A stretch of 64,000 nt of DNA from Punica granatum (lineage: Eukaryota; Streptophyta; Magnoliopsida; Myrtales; Lythraceae), in assembly GCF_007655135.1 (NCBI RefSeq), contig NC_045127.1, positions 39,753,538 through 39,817,537 on the forward strand, given 5' to 3'. Position 1 is the first letter of the stretch. Every line of letters begins with the position of its first letter. The notes beneath the pieces were generated by a model. That model was given only the letters and a program-made list of their open reading frames with translations, was not told where the DNA came from and made no database searches. The translations under genes and the position numbers were made by a program. Positions 21,870 through 34,189 of this stretch are shown here, one piece after another.

Positions 21870-24800
21870 TTTGGCACTCAAGCACAATCTCAGAACATGG
21901 ACTTTAAATTGCTCGGATCAGTTCTGGAATCCCCGGGATTGACTTGTAATTTTTCAAAAGTTTAGGGGTTAGTTTGGAACGATATTAAAGTGCCGAGACT
22001 AAAGTCAATAGAAAACGACTGGGCTGATTTGAAAACATACACAAAAAGTCTGGAACTTACATACACAAAAATGTCCCAGAGTTGTCCTGAAGTCAATAGA
22101 AAACAACTAGGCTGATTTGAAAACATGCTTCCCGCTCATGAACTTATTTAAAAAATCCAAGAAGTTCAAAAACAATTTTAAAACTCAGTAAAATGTCTCG
22201 GTCCGAACTTGAAGGGCCCAAAACTCGGTACTGAGTTTGGAATGTGGAGAAAACTGCCTTAGACTAAACAGAGGATCCAACAAATTCAGGGGCTAATCTG
22301 GAATGATTCAATATAAACTTGCAAAATCTGCAAATTCAGGGCTAAACTAGAAGGAGTCAATAAATTCAGTTACTAAGTTAGAAAACTGTCAAAACCTGCT
22401 GAGAGTAGATCTAAAACTGCCTAGAAAGTACAGGGACTAATTTTCAAATATTGAAAAGTTAGGTGCTGATATAGAAAGACTTAAGAGTTCAACTACTAAA
22501 TTGAGAAACATGTCAAGACCACTCAAGACCAATCTGAAACTATCTGGAAAGTTCAGGGGTTGATTTGCAAATTCAGTTTAATTCAGGGACTGCTCAGGAG
22601 AGTCCTAAAAGTTCAGTTATGGAATTGAGAATGTCAAAATATCCAAGACCAATATGAAATTGTATAGAAAGTCAAGGATCGATTTACAAATTCTGTAAAG
22701 TTCAAGAACTGAACTGAAATGTCCCAAAACGTCAGTTACTAAGTTGAAAAACTGTCAAGAAACCACCGAGGACAGCTCCGTAAACTCTGAGAAGGTCTGC
22801 AGGTCACAAAAATACCACAAGGACCGGTTTGTATCAGTGGGAAAACTTTGCAAAAACCAAGTTTAACCATGGGAAAAGTCATCGTTTTGACTTTGTTTAT
22901 CTTTTTACTATCCATTCATGAAAGATATCCACACAAAAAACATGTTTGGCCAAGCTTAGTAGCCGCTCAAAACGATCAAAACTCATTTTATTACCATTTT
23001 TAACTTTCTTCTTGTTGAGAGTTGTTATCCAACATTGAAAAAACAATGAGAAAACTATGATTTTATGTAAGATCGGGTACCATCATCCTATTAGTTCGAC
23101 CTTCTGAGTTGGAAATGAGTGTGATTGCTTATAGGTTCAGCGAAAATTTTACATGATATCAGAATAGGTTATATTTCCACAGACTCACACCACCCCAAGC
23201 CGAGAGTTCGAGAGCAGCCAAAAGTGTGTGTCGTGTTAGTCCCCTATCGTCCAAGCACGGGAGCTTGACTCGTGCTTAGCTGTTGAGAATGGATGTTTAA
23301 GGGCACATCACAGGTGATGGCAAGTGCGAAAGATCACGTGTTGCCGCGTAAAAGTGGGTGTTAAGTACAATTATTTCACATTGAAAAATTAATGAGGAAA
23401 CGATGAGTTTGTATGAAATTGAGTGCTATCAGCTTGAGTTTTTGCATGGGAGATGAGCCCGATCACTTATGGGTTCAATGAAAATTTCACACTTCCAAAT
23501 TAAGTTTTGTTTCTTCATCCTAGTAACCAACTAGATCTTTCGAACACAAATTCACACACGTCAAGCACGCATGAGGATCAAAATATAAACGATTTTGTGC
23601 CTATGGCCTAGCCCTATTAAAGGTGGATCTAAGTGCTATTGTCTAATGCACATTCAACCGAACATTTCCCACCATCTAAGCTTTAATACAAGATCATGCC
23701 AGACAAATGATCATCCAAGCAAGCACATGTATCTCCCGTGGAAGCCTAGCTACCCAACTAACATCTTATTTTCCCATTTTTCATTTTCTAACATTTCATT
23801 CAAATGATTAAGGGCGGACCCTGTTTATTGAGGGTCTTACTCACCACCCCAAGGCCCGTGAAGCTCTAAGGTTTATGCAAGTTGAGATAGCACAGAAACG
23901 AGAAGAATGGCCGGGTCTTTTGAGCTAGGTTCTCTCTCCATTCTTCGATTAATAGGGCAACCTCCATGAGTTTCCCATACCTTGGCCACCAGGGCTCTCC
24001 TCCACACCTTGGTGTATCTAACGTTAGACTTCAAGGGTGTAATGCACGACTAATATGGGGAGACAATGACAAGGCTAGGAGATGGTTCAGGGAAGGGATA
24101 AAGTGAATATCGTGGAGTTAGGTGAGTGTGTGCTCTTGGAATTTCAACGCACGAAAATCCAAGAGAGTACGGGGAATGAGAGAGTGTGTAAGAGAGATTT
24201 GAGTATGAATGAGGGTATTTATAGAGTGGGGGAGAGCTTGGGGTGATTCTGCGAAAAAAAAAGGAATTTGGGGCAAAATTTTGATTTTGGGGACAATTGG
24301 AGCGACAACTAGTGAAACGGATAAGAGCTGACGTGGTAGGGATTTTGGGGCGACCAGTAGCCATGCCATGTTTGACGACTTCCCACACTAGCTTCAAAAA
24401 AAAAGAAGAAAAAGCTTCGATCGATTTGAACCGAACTGGCTCAATTTGAACTAGTTCCAACAGGTTCCTTTGATATTGCCGCCCTAAACTTTTTCAAAAC
24501 TTCATTTTGGTGCTTTCAATGACTTTTGCACATTTTCGATAAGAAAGTCAATTCAAAAGATATTCCAAGATTGATAAACAATTATTTTTTCGAAATTACT
24601 CAAAAGATCATTTTTTAGTGCAAAAGAGTGGAAAACGCATTACCTCAAACCCGTTTGCAAAAAATTTGTTCCACTTTCTTTAATCGCTTCAAAGTTGGGT
24701 CAGTTGAGAGTAAAATGATGCCAGTTCCATAAAAAGACAACTTATAGAGCTCATAGTAAAATTATTCCTGAAACTATTCGAAAAAACGAAAAATGATAGA

Positions 24801-25371
24801 TGTGAACAATCTTCGTAAACATTTTGCCTCAAACAAAGTGTGAGGTCAAATGCCACAGCACCAAGACGGAGCTAACTTGTAGAGGAACACTTTAGAAATT
24901 GACAGGGCGTTGATTGGATATCGCATGGATCTGTGGTGTTTCTTCAGGTTTCGCTACAGTTCGGGGCATGTTATCTATAACTTTTCCTCTGCTCACTTTC
25001 ATAGAATCCATGATTTTTGGTAGCCCACTTGACAAGGAACATGAGAACGTAAACAACCTGGCAGCCGGAGTCCTATCCCTTCAATTATAGATTTTTCAAG
25101 TTGATGCTCAATTCCGACTTTGTTGCCCGGATTTTATCACCCTTAATTTTAAATTGCAATATCTCTCAAACCATATGGATCCATGAGCACCGCAAGACAC
25201 CAAACCGAAGCTTTAGTAATGAGCTTTTGAAATGAAAATTTTGGCTTTAATTTGACCCCATTTGATTACTGAGAATTTTCATGGTTACTCCTTCATGTCT
25301 ACTCCCTACAAAGTAAGGGCACGAGTTTCCTTTCAATCCTTGACCGATCTTGAACCAAAACTAGGTGCTTA
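21870..25371 (-). repeat. Probable truncated giant-LTR relative
   Basis: The right end reads CCAAAACTAGGTGCTTACA, close to the CCAAAATTGGGTGCTGACA end of the giant LTR family. Read on the minus strand this would be the LTR start. At 21960-22860 lies a run of degenerate GGACTGATTTG / AAAGTTCAGGGACT motifs similar to the 150-bp repeats in two other giant LTRs (36300-37000 and 50985-51545). A CTATAAATA box (24216-24224, minus) is followed by a CT-rich leader. The other end could not be found, so the left boundary is approximate. A direct repeat of about 130 bp (around 23045-23170 and 23385-23500) also lies here. Frames at 24050-24460 are leader sequence. Confidence 0.5.
24216..24224 (-). promoter_or_regulatory. 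TATA box of LTR-like sequence
   Basis: The minus strand reads CTATAAATACC and is followed by a CT-rich, start-like leader. It is the best-formed core promoter in the window. Confidence 0.5.
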
Positions 25372-26066
25372 CAAGTCTTATTGAGAGTAGAAGAGTGATA
25401 TAGATAGTTGAGGGATATACAATTTGTAAATTTTTGGACAATCTTGAACTTATTTTAATAATAATAATCTATATCATATTGTTTTGGTTAATAATTACAT
25501 TATCATTTTGTAACCATTTATCATTTACATATACTTCGTTAACAAGCAGAGACTGGGCATGCAGCAATGAAGTATCTTGATGCATCATTGTACATAAACT
25601 TTATAGTGATCGCTGCATGGGTCATATAATCAGTTATAAAATAGTAAAATCATATAAGTTAACATTCGCTATAGAACATTGAAAAATAAAGATAGCTAAT
25701 TTTTGTATGATATTATTGTAATGATATCTAATCCTAATGTTATATAAATAATCTAACATGCTATATACTTATTCGATAAAGTTATTTTTATCAATCTAGA
25801 ATAAAAATTATTGGCATGCATTTATAATTTAATAGATAACTTACATAGTACAATTGGTAAAAAAAAAACTCACATGAAATGCACTTGCATTTTTACTAAT
25901 GATCAAGAAGTTATGAGAAAACAGAATATCAAAACTATAAGTGGGATGTTATATTAACATTTCTATCAACTTGTTTGGCTTAGGATCGTTGGATAATGAC
26001 AATGAGTTCTACAAATTGAAGGAAGAAGCATCTACTTGACAACATGATATCAATTAAAGAAACTGT
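25372..26066. other. AT-rich DNA, nothing recognised
   Basis: The stretch is very AT-rich, with short runs such as TAATAATAAT. No coding or repeat structure was seen. Confidence 0.4.
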
Positions 26067-27727
26067 TGTTAGAAAACCGAGCACGTGCGCAGTGAAAATG
26101 TTAAATACGGTAAAAATCAATTTTTTTATCGCGTGCTCGTTTAATTAAAAACTTCAAGATCACATCTTGACATAAAAATCGCCTTCTAAACGAATAGATA
26201 ACATCACATATCGAATCCACTAGAAAAAGTTTAGACTTTTATACTAACCTTATCGATTCGAGTAGATCAAACTAACCGTCCAAGTGTCTGGTCTCTATCT
26301 CGTCCACACGAGCACGTCTCCACCAAGATTAGACTCATTTCGACCTGTACATTCCGATCTAGGTCATTGATCTCGATTGGAATCGTCATGGAATGAAAGG
26401 ATCTCTTCAAAGACATCAAGGACAACACCGAAACGCCGAACCGGAGCCAAGAAGAACTCCGATCAGCCTTGGGATTTGTGCGGCTGAACTGCTGTAATTG
26501 CCTCAGCCAAAAACTCCTCTCTTGCTCTCTAATATTGGGTCTTGATGATAGATTGCAATTTTTTTTAAGGGTTAACTGGAAGATCATATCTATATATATC
26601 TTTACCCTAGGGACTTTATCGCAATTATTAATTAATTCACATTAATTAATAGATCACAAATAAGTCCTTACATTTTAAGTTATCCAATGACTTGCCCTTG
26701 CAGTAAGAAAGAAAGATCAAACAAGTCCTTGACGCGAGTTTCAACCAATAGACAATCTATTTACAGAAACTTTCCAAATAAGGAAATTATCGTATTTCCT
26801 TAATTAGATTTATCCTTAATATTGAACTTGGCTTCAGGATGTGCTAGCACCCTTGCAACCACATTGCAAGCCTTGTTCGATAATTAATTCCTAATTACCT
26901 TCCTTAATTAGAATTAATTATTTTTCTCGGTTTAGACACACTCAATGTGTGACTAACTAGGTTCATCATCAAATGGCAATGGGATTGTAGCATCAACTTA
27001 TTTGACACTACCAGAAACTCTTTCAGTAACCGAAAGTATAATTCCCAAAATGCCCTTGGTTCCCAAAGTTCACGAATGACACTTAGCAACATATCGTGAC
27101 AATCCAAATGATGACGAATGTATAATTGAAACATTCTAATGAACCTCTGATCGTATATGACATGCACTGAATCCCTTCATGCACTGAATCCCTTCACCAC
27201 AAAATCCTGATCTAGCCAGAGCTATGGTAAATGCCAAACTCTATAACTAATCTTATGGACTTTCTAATTTCATTCTTAGATCTGTAGTACTTGAATATAA
27301 ACTCCTTTCTATTCAAGTCTATCTACCCTGGCCAAGGATTTTTCGATCCAAAACAAAACAAACTTCCATAAGACATTTTCCCTATGTACTCAGGTTAATG
27401 AATCTCGTCTTGATCGGACACTTACCTCCAAGTATAACTAACTAGAATCACTATCTGTCAAATACTCATGCTAAGCACAAATACATTAGTAGTAGCAAAT
27501 CCTAATCAACTATACATGAGATAGCGTTCCATCTCAGGTCTAAGGACTATATGTACTAATACAATTCAGATAACATTCATTGACATTAGTAAATTACCGT
27601 ATGAATATTATTTGCACGTCACATTCGACTACTTATCATATAAGCATCCACATGTCTGTCCTGATAACAGTTATCAGATGGTATGAGACTCACTACTCTA
27701 TCTTCATTAGTATCCGTATACTAATCA
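26067..27727 (-). repeat. LTR-like fragment (copia type suspected)
   Basis: The plus strand begins TGTTAGAAAACCGAG and a possible other end ...ACTAATCA lies at 27727, giving TG...CA. On the minus strand GATATATATAGATATG (about 26584-26600) is a TATA candidate followed by a leader. No matching second LTR, PBS or target duplication was found. The region sits directly after the 3' end of the pararetrovirus remnant. The frames at 26267-26587 and 26904-27167 show no family motif. Confidence 0.35.
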
Positions 27728-28400
27728 TGGTGGATATAGACAGAGGTGACGATCTATCCGGATAATCCCATTCCATAGGAATATGGGCGGGTGCCATATG
27801 ATCTGTGGGACTACACCATTCTTTTCACAGATGATCCGTTGGAATTCCTTGTATTCATCTTCATCTTTAAGGATATCTGTGAACAGAGTCTTCCAGACCT
27901 CTGAAGAATAAGTCCGTTGGAACTCTGAAGGCTCTCCTTGGGCTCGAGCTTGGGCTTGAGTGCTCCTTCTCCTTGCTGGACCAACATACCACATTTGTTA
28001 AAATAGGACAATGACATGCCTATCCCCTTGTGGCAATGGTTGCACCCTTCTTGCTTCCTCGGTGAAGAGTGATTCCCATTCCTAAAGTGGTTTGAACCAT
28101 TCTGGGAATTGGATAAAATGAGTGTCCGAACTTCTAGCTTCAATAGGGTAGTTGATCATGTCTCGTACTACAGCATGGCGCCTAAAGAACCTGAGCATTT
28201 CTTCCAATTTGAATTGGATCCCAATGGTGTAGCAATGGCATGCATACCAGTAGAACCATTTCATGTCTTCAAGATATGGCACTAGTGCGGAGTATTTGAA
28301 TGGATGGGAATTGAGGATGCATCCCGAAAGGAAGGAGAATGAGTCCTCCATAGTATCGGAATATCCTCCATTGATAATGCCAAAGGAGGTTGCGTGCCTC
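27725..28400 (-). pseudogene. Pararetrovirus frame downstream of RNase H
   Basis: The frame at 28082-28351 starts MEDSFSFLSGCILNSHPF and is rich in aromatic residues. It continues in other frames at 27725-27994 (EVWKTLFTDILKDEDEYKEF and IICEKNGVVPQIIWHPP). No known domain is recognised. Position fits the second, functionally unknown ORF that follows the polyprotein in some endogenous pararetroviruses. At least one frameshift lies near 28080. Confidence 0.55.
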
Positions 28401-28589
28401 TGTCTGAAACCATCTTTTCCGCACTAAGTCATGGACTTCAGGGGGTATATCTCCCCTTATTCTTCCAGGGCTTCTCCAATGAATGCCTGCGGCTTGGTTT
28501 TGTGCACGCAGGGTTGTGAATTGCAACCTTAAAAACATGCAGATTACAGGTAAAACCTGTAGAGTCTGCCGAGGCAATACTTGTTCCTT

Positions 28590-29020
28590 CCTTGACAAGA
28601 AGTCCGCTAGCGTGTTGTGTTTCCCCTTAATGTGTTTGACTTCAAAGTCAAATTTCGAGAACCATTCTACCCACCAAAGCAGTTGAGGGTGAGGCAATTG
28701 CTTCTGCTTGAACTGCAACATCTTGGGGAAGCTAGACATATCCATTTACACCAGAAATTTGTATCTAACCAGGTGGAACTCGAACATTTTTATCCCATTC
28801 ATGACTGCCAGGATCTCCTTGAAAGTGGAGTGATAATGTTGTTCTGACGGTTTGAACCTTTCACTCCTATAACCACAGATGTGGCGCTTGCCATTAAGTT
28901 CTTCAAGTAGGACCGCTCCCCAGTATCTGTCACTTGCATCAGTCTGGATGATCCTTTTTTTCCCGTAGAGGGAATCTGGAGTGGAGGCAAGGTCTGCATT
29001 TGAGCTTTAAGCTCATTGAT
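28590..29020 (-). pseudogene. Pararetrovirus RNase H domain
   Basis: The first catalytic Asp lies in a TDAS-type motif at about 28938-28940 with RYWGAVL after it. The end of the domain at about 28580-28690 reads FEVKHIKGKHNTLADFLSR, the terminal block with the last catalytic Asp. Readings are split by a stop near 28745. In a living virus this domain removes RNA during reverse transcription. It directly follows RT, as in the family. Confidence 0.85.
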
Positions 29021-29950
29021 CGCCTTTGTCTGAGTAGGACCCCAAGCAGGGGGCGTCTTTCTTCGGCATTTTCTCCAATGGGCGAGTGAGCTTGGCTATC
29101 TTTGGAAGGAAATCTCTGAGATAGTTGACTGTGCCAAGAAACTATTAAATCTGCTTCTTGGTGAGTGACTCCTCAGGGTATTTGAGTAGCTCCTAAGCCA
29201 CGTGTGGCTCTAGTTGGTACTGGGCATTGGCAAGTTGCATGCCAAGAAAGTTGATTTCTCTTTGGCCAATAACCATATTCTTTTCATAGAGCATGATTCC
29301 ATAATCCTGGACAATCTCTGAGAATTGTCGGAGCAGGTGGATATGGGCTTCTTCTGATGGGTTGAACAGAGGATATCATCAATGTATACAAGGGCCTGAT
29401 CCATGATAGGAGCAAAAACCTGACACATAGCCTTCTAAAATAGTGACGGAGTTGTCTTAAGCCCAAAAGGCATGACCTTCCACTAATAATGGGCATTCGG
29501 GAAACAGAACCCAGTCTTGGATCTGTCTTCTAGATGGATCCCGAGTTGCCAAAAGCCCGCCTTCAAGTCAAACTTTGAAAACACCTTAGCCTCTAAGAGA
29601 CTAGAGAAGAGGGCCTATTTGTTCGGCAATGGAAACTTATCATCCTGTAGGAAATGGTTGAGGGGCTGGTAATTAATAACCAGCCGCAGCTTTCCTCTAA
29701 CTTGCTTTGAACGCTTATTGACATAAAATGCCTCATAAGCCCATGATGAATCAGATGGCTCTATGAGATCTTGTTGGAGTAGCTTAGCACATTCAGTGGT
29801 GGCAAGTTTCTGGTGCTCAGGATTCATTCTCGAGTGACTGGCCTTGGTAGGATTAATGTCCTCATTTTTCTTGAATGGCAGTTTAACAAAGAACTGCTCA
29901 TTTTTCCACAATGGGTGAGGACACTTCTTGAGGAACTTTGAATGAGAGTC
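29020..29950 (-). pseudogene. Pararetrovirus reverse transcriptase, broken
   Basis: The frame at 29615-29911 holds the N-terminal blocks, including LLQQDLIEPSDSSWAYEAFY and RLVINYQPLNHFLQ. After frame changes the frame at 29210-29428 holds ALVYIDDIL, with the catalytic YIDD box intact at 29375-29386. The VNKR and NY.PLN.FL.DDK.P.P style motifs separate it from gypsy RT and place it in Caulimoviridae. Stops and at least two shifts make it inactive. In life the enzyme would copy the viral pregenomic RNA. Confidence 0.88.
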
Positions 29951-30193
29951 CGCACAAGAATGCTGCTTTAGCTCTTGTACCAGTTCACTTAGGGTTTACT
30001 TGACTTCATCTTCTTGCGCCATGAAGAGTCAAAGGGTCTGCACATATGGTTGAAAGTAGTCCTTAAAACGAACTCCTTCTGGCGTCATCTTGAGCTTGTT
30101 TACCTTAATTATAACATCCCAGGCAACAACAATGTCTTTCCTGGGTAGGGCTAAGCCCAATACCCTAGTAATAAGATAACATCCAGGAAAGAA

Positions 30194-30556
30194 CTAGATC
30201 TTGATGAGTCGGCTGATAAGGTGAGTGGAGAACACCTCACTGGAGGTAGCACTGAAATGCTTAATGGGTGGCTTCCAGCACTCTTTGGGTAGTACGTCCG
30301 GGTTCATGATAGTCTGGGCATCTCCAGTGTCAAGGAATGCAATAACCTTGATAGGTTTCGCGTACTTGGACGTGTAAATTGAGACTGGAACATAGGGAAT
30401 TAAATTTACCAAATTAATCTCTTCAGTATCCTCAGCTGCCATGCAACATGTGTTTGAGTCAGACCCTGGAAAACCAAAGTCCGAGTCAGTTAGAACTTCC
30501 AGGGCCGCTATAGAAGATGGCCCAACTTCATCATCTAGAGAGAAAATGGATTCCAC
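30194..30556 (-). pseudogene. Pararetrovirus aspartic protease
   Basis: The 120-codon frame contains VIAFLDTGDAQTIMNPDVLP, with the catalytic Asp-Thr-Gly intact at 30323-30331. This is the retropepsin motif of Caulimoviridae (F.DTGA....I.P..LP). The N-terminal part is acidic. The domain would cut the polyprotein. The open frame ends at 30194 before the RT begins, so a break separates the two. Confidence 0.85.
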
Positions 30557-30599
30557 ATCATCTTTCTCTAGTGAGATCCATGTGGCATTCTCTAACGGT

Positions 30600-30927
30600 T
30601 GGACAAGCTTTACTCCTTGCTTTGGGGCCCTTGGTCAGTTCTTAGCGAAGTGACTTGGTCGATTGCAAATATAGCACCTACAGGATTTGTACTTCTTTCC
30701 GAACCTCCGCTTCTTCCTCATGTACTTCCATTTCTTTCAAGAATATCTTCTGAACTTTGCTTTCGACATTTTCCACTTCTTGTAGTGCTTCTTCTTCTTG
30801 GTTAGGCAGTTGAAGGTCTTCTCCTTAGAAAAGCACTTGATGTACAACTCAAGCCACTTGCAGGCCTTCTCTATTAACTAATCTCCCTTTAGGACTTCTC
30901 TGATGGCTTCCTTTTTCATACAGGCAT
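30600..30927 (-). pseudogene. Coat-protein zinc knuckle and basic region
   Basis: A lysine/arginine-rich stretch leads into CRCYICNRPSHFAKN, a C-x2-C-x4-H-x4-C knuckle. The fourth cysteine codon is now TGA (30635-30637). In the family this knuckle sits at the C-terminus of the coat protein and binds nucleic acid. The stretch is cut at 30927 by the LTR of element A, and its upstream part lies at 61480 and above. Confidence 0.75.
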
Positions 30928-33900
30928 TGTATGGAACCGAATGTCCACTTTCGTTGGGGCCCGCATGCGCGCTTTTGGATCACGCAGCTTGGAAGTGTCC
31001 ACCTTCCTAGAGGATACGTGACGGACACGCGTAAGAATGAGTCGCCACTACCAGTTTACGACCCGAAAGTCGAGGGTCGGTGAGTTGCCCGGGTCTAGGG
31101 GTAGTGATACACCTAGTTTTGCTAAGGCATTGGTCTGTGCGGAACCGGAAAGTACGAGTTTGGGGGTTCACATTATGTGTAGGCCTATATCCCGCACACT
31201 CTTTCGGTATTCTAGCTTGCTAGGCTTGCAATTTTATTTACCGCGTGAATTAGGCTGCGCTCGGCGTACATGTTTTGACACCAGAAATTCGGTGAACTAA
31301 ACGATGTCGGTTGCGAAGCCGAGAGAGAAGTAGACCCGTGTGTCGGGGAATCGGTTCACAATCTTACATTACAGTTCATCAAACTATGATGTTTGAATTC
31401 TTGCGTGAACCGGAACCGCGAAATCTTGGGATTACTCTTGTCTGGGCAAGCATTGGACCGATACAATTGATTCGATTCTCGAACCATTCACTCACCGACT
31501 GGGATTCTAACAGAATGAATGTACAAAATAAAATCCTTACAATGCTCTCAGAAAAACAATAAATACAAATTACAAATGATCGAATCCCAGTCAGTTTACA
31601 TTCGGTTATTATTCTGAAAACTAAAATTTCAAATACGCTCTTAGTGAATAGGGCGTTGGACCCCGTAACTGATGGTTAGGGCATTGAACCATAAGTGCAA
31701 TGTGTCTTATGGGTCGAGCTCGACTCGCATGGATAAACAAGAGCAGAAAATTAACAAACAACATGCAGATTGCAGACAATGTGTTTGTTATTGCCGAGTT
31801 TATGTGGATTAACAAGTTATTAACCCAGGGGTATTTTGCAAGCAAATGCCATATGCTAAACAAGCAATCGTGCAAAACGTTTTGCATTCCGCTTTGCTTT
31901 GAAAACTTGACAAATAGAGTCAAATCTCGTGTGTGTGGATTGCTTTTACAGTTGTTATGTATTGTGACACTGAAATTCCACTGAATTAAACAAACTTGTG
32001 TTTTCATTCTAGATTTGGAACCTAGAGTTCCGCCTAATCATTATCTAGTGTTTGGTTAAGTCGAGTGAAAGGTTAATCAGCGTTTTGCATGTTTTGTGAC
32101 AGAAATAACTGTTCTAGTCACCCGAGTCTATAATAGGACGACAGAAACTCATCAGTGGATAAGAAAAGGCTTTGCAGATGAACCTGCACCTGAATAGGTA
32201 GTCTGTCCTTATCCTGATACCATAGTATTTCTGTCAAGCTAACCCTAGGGGTGTCGCTAAATTGTGAAAAGACGATTTTGCTCTTTATTTGAAAGTTGTT
32301 TTTAGAAAAGGGAAAACATTACAATGCGGGCCACCTCGGCCTGTAGCTGGTGTCGACCAATACCCTTGATCGTCCAGGGTTATGCAAGAATCCCGAAAAA
32401 GCAAAAGAACAAGTCAATCTAACCGGAAGTGATCTAAAAAGATTTTCTGTATCCTGACCTGAGTTATCTGAAATCAGGTAAAAACTCAAAGTTGAGATAC
32501 AAAAGTGCTTTCTAGACATTCTTGCTACACAGGGCATTAACGTCATTTGACAACTCATCGATGCAAGTTATCAATTAATTGCAAATTCATGCAAACTTAT
32601 TAGTGCCAAGTGGGTTTAATCGTGTGAACGTCCCGATTAACCCGTTGATGGATTTATAGTTTAAAATTAAATGTCGAATGCAGTAAGTGTATGGGTTACA
32701 GACAATCAGAGAGATCATGGATTGATTCACTAAATGAAGTCCGAGTACCCGAAAAACTTAATTTAATGAAAACAATTCATGACACGGCGACTAAGACAAG
32801 TCCAGGAAGGTCGAGGATAATCTGGTCAAAATGACCAAAATACTCTTGGAACCCAAATGGCCCCGAAAGAGTCACCAATACATGAATCCATGCATTTTTA
32901 CATTAAAACAATGTTTTAAAGTTGTTAGTATGAGGGATTTGCGACAATATTGAAATTGCAATGTACACAATTCGAGAAATGGATTTCATCGAGGTAAAGA
33001 GACCGTGCTTGACCCGAATAAGGTCGAGGAACCTTCGGCTCTTTCCTTGCTTGACCGGTCTTGACCCGAAAATGTCAAGAATACATCTCGGTTACCTCTC
33101 CAAGAGGTTAATCCGAGAGGCATCTCGACTTTTCTGGGTCGATATGGTTTCCTCGACTTCGATTTAAACATTTCCCGACATGCTAGCATGTTAAACGATA
33201 ATAAACATGCATGATATAACATGAAAACTGTATAAAGATTAAAACTTGGAAGTAAACATGCATAAAACCTCTTATAACTCCATAAACACAACAAAAATGT
33301 AAAAGTCCTAGCACCTCTAAGTTGGGAATGGTTATACCTAGTCCCAGAATGTAGGATGGGACTGTAAAAGGTCGGGTTGGACCGTTGGTGGGTCGGTCTT
33401 GGGCTGTTTTCACTTGAACAAATCCGAATGGCAACAACAGACCCGGTTGGAAGCTGTCTCGACCCGACTGGGCAGTTTTCGGGTCGGAGGTCGCCACGGT
33501 GGCTCCCAATGGTATTTTGATGCAAGGTCGGTGGCTCCCGACTCCTAAGAGACCCCCGAAGGTGGCCGTGGTGGTTGTTCGGTTCCAGAGTTATCGGGTT
33601 GACCAGTATAGCCCTGCAAAGATCATGGAAAACAGAGCACGTCCTGGAAACAGACCTGATTAGGCAGTTTTAGGGTCGGACATCACCACGATGGCTCTCG
33701 ATGAAATTTTGAGACAAGGTCAACGGCTTCCGACTCCTAACTCATCTCCAAAGGTGACTGTAGTAGTCGTTTTCCAAAAAGAGTCTCGGATCGACCCGAA
33801 CTGTAAGAAAACCATAAGAACATTCAGAAAAATCGACCCGATTGGGCAGTCGAGCTGTTTCTTCATGCTGGATTAAAACCGACGGGTTTTTCTTGGATTT

Positions 33901-34189
33901 TTCGACTCCTTGACACCTTAGGGTTGTGTGGCGAGGTGTTTGATGGGTTTTGGTAGCTCAAATCGACCCGGAAGGCCTTGAAACCTGGGTTGGAAGTTTT
34001 GACCTGAAAAGGGTAATTTTTCTGTTCGGTTATGTACTGAGATGTTCCGATGGGTTAATAGCTTCAAACTTAAAATCTAAGCTCGAAAATGGACAGAGGG
34101 GGTCGAAAACATGTGGGCTATGAAGTTTGGTGAAGTTTGGATTTAAGCCGGGATGGTAAATACCATGATTTCGACTTAAGTCTTTGAGT
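30928..34189 (-). repeat. Element A 3' LTR, distal part
   Basis: This matches 56196-59733 in order, with shared blocks such as CGAATGT..ACTTTCG near the start and GGTAAATACCATGATT near the end. It stops at 34189 where element B enters, and the match resumes at 45435. The LTR end (TGTATGGAACCGAATG) abuts pararetrovirus sequence. A roughly 195-bp tandem duplication lies at 33470-33860. The open frames here (for example 32986-33525) are chance. Confidence 0.8.
33470..33860. repeat. Two-copy tandem duplication, about 195 bp, inside LTR A
   Basis: GGGTCGGAGGTCGCCACGG near 33480 recurs as GGGTCGGACATCACCACG near 33672, with matching sequence between. The partner LTR carries the same duplication at about 59050-59400, so it predates the insertion. 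Confidence 0.7.

Larger units (their letters stand above)
27725..30927 (-). mobile_element. Endogenous pararetrovirus, 3' half (Caulimoviridae)
   Basis: Minus-strand order is zinc knuckle, aspartic protease, reverse transcriptase, RNase H, then a second unrecognised frame. No integrase is present. This order and the RT/RNase H motifs are those of Caulimoviridae. Gene order and the extra frame after RNase H suggest a florendovirus-like type, though a petuvirus-like one is not excluded. It stops abruptly at 30927, where element A begins; the 5' half resumes at 61480. All frames carry stops or shifts, so this is an old, inactive genomic copy. Confidence 0.85.

Noticed and set aside
24050..24460. 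136-codon minus frame starting MELVQIEPVRF
   Set aside because: It overlaps an LTR-like leader after a TATA box and shows no domain; a second frame covers the same span.
32986..33525. 179-codon minus frame in LTR A
   Set aside because: Frame and stops are not preserved in the partner LTR at 58300-59110, and no domain is visible.
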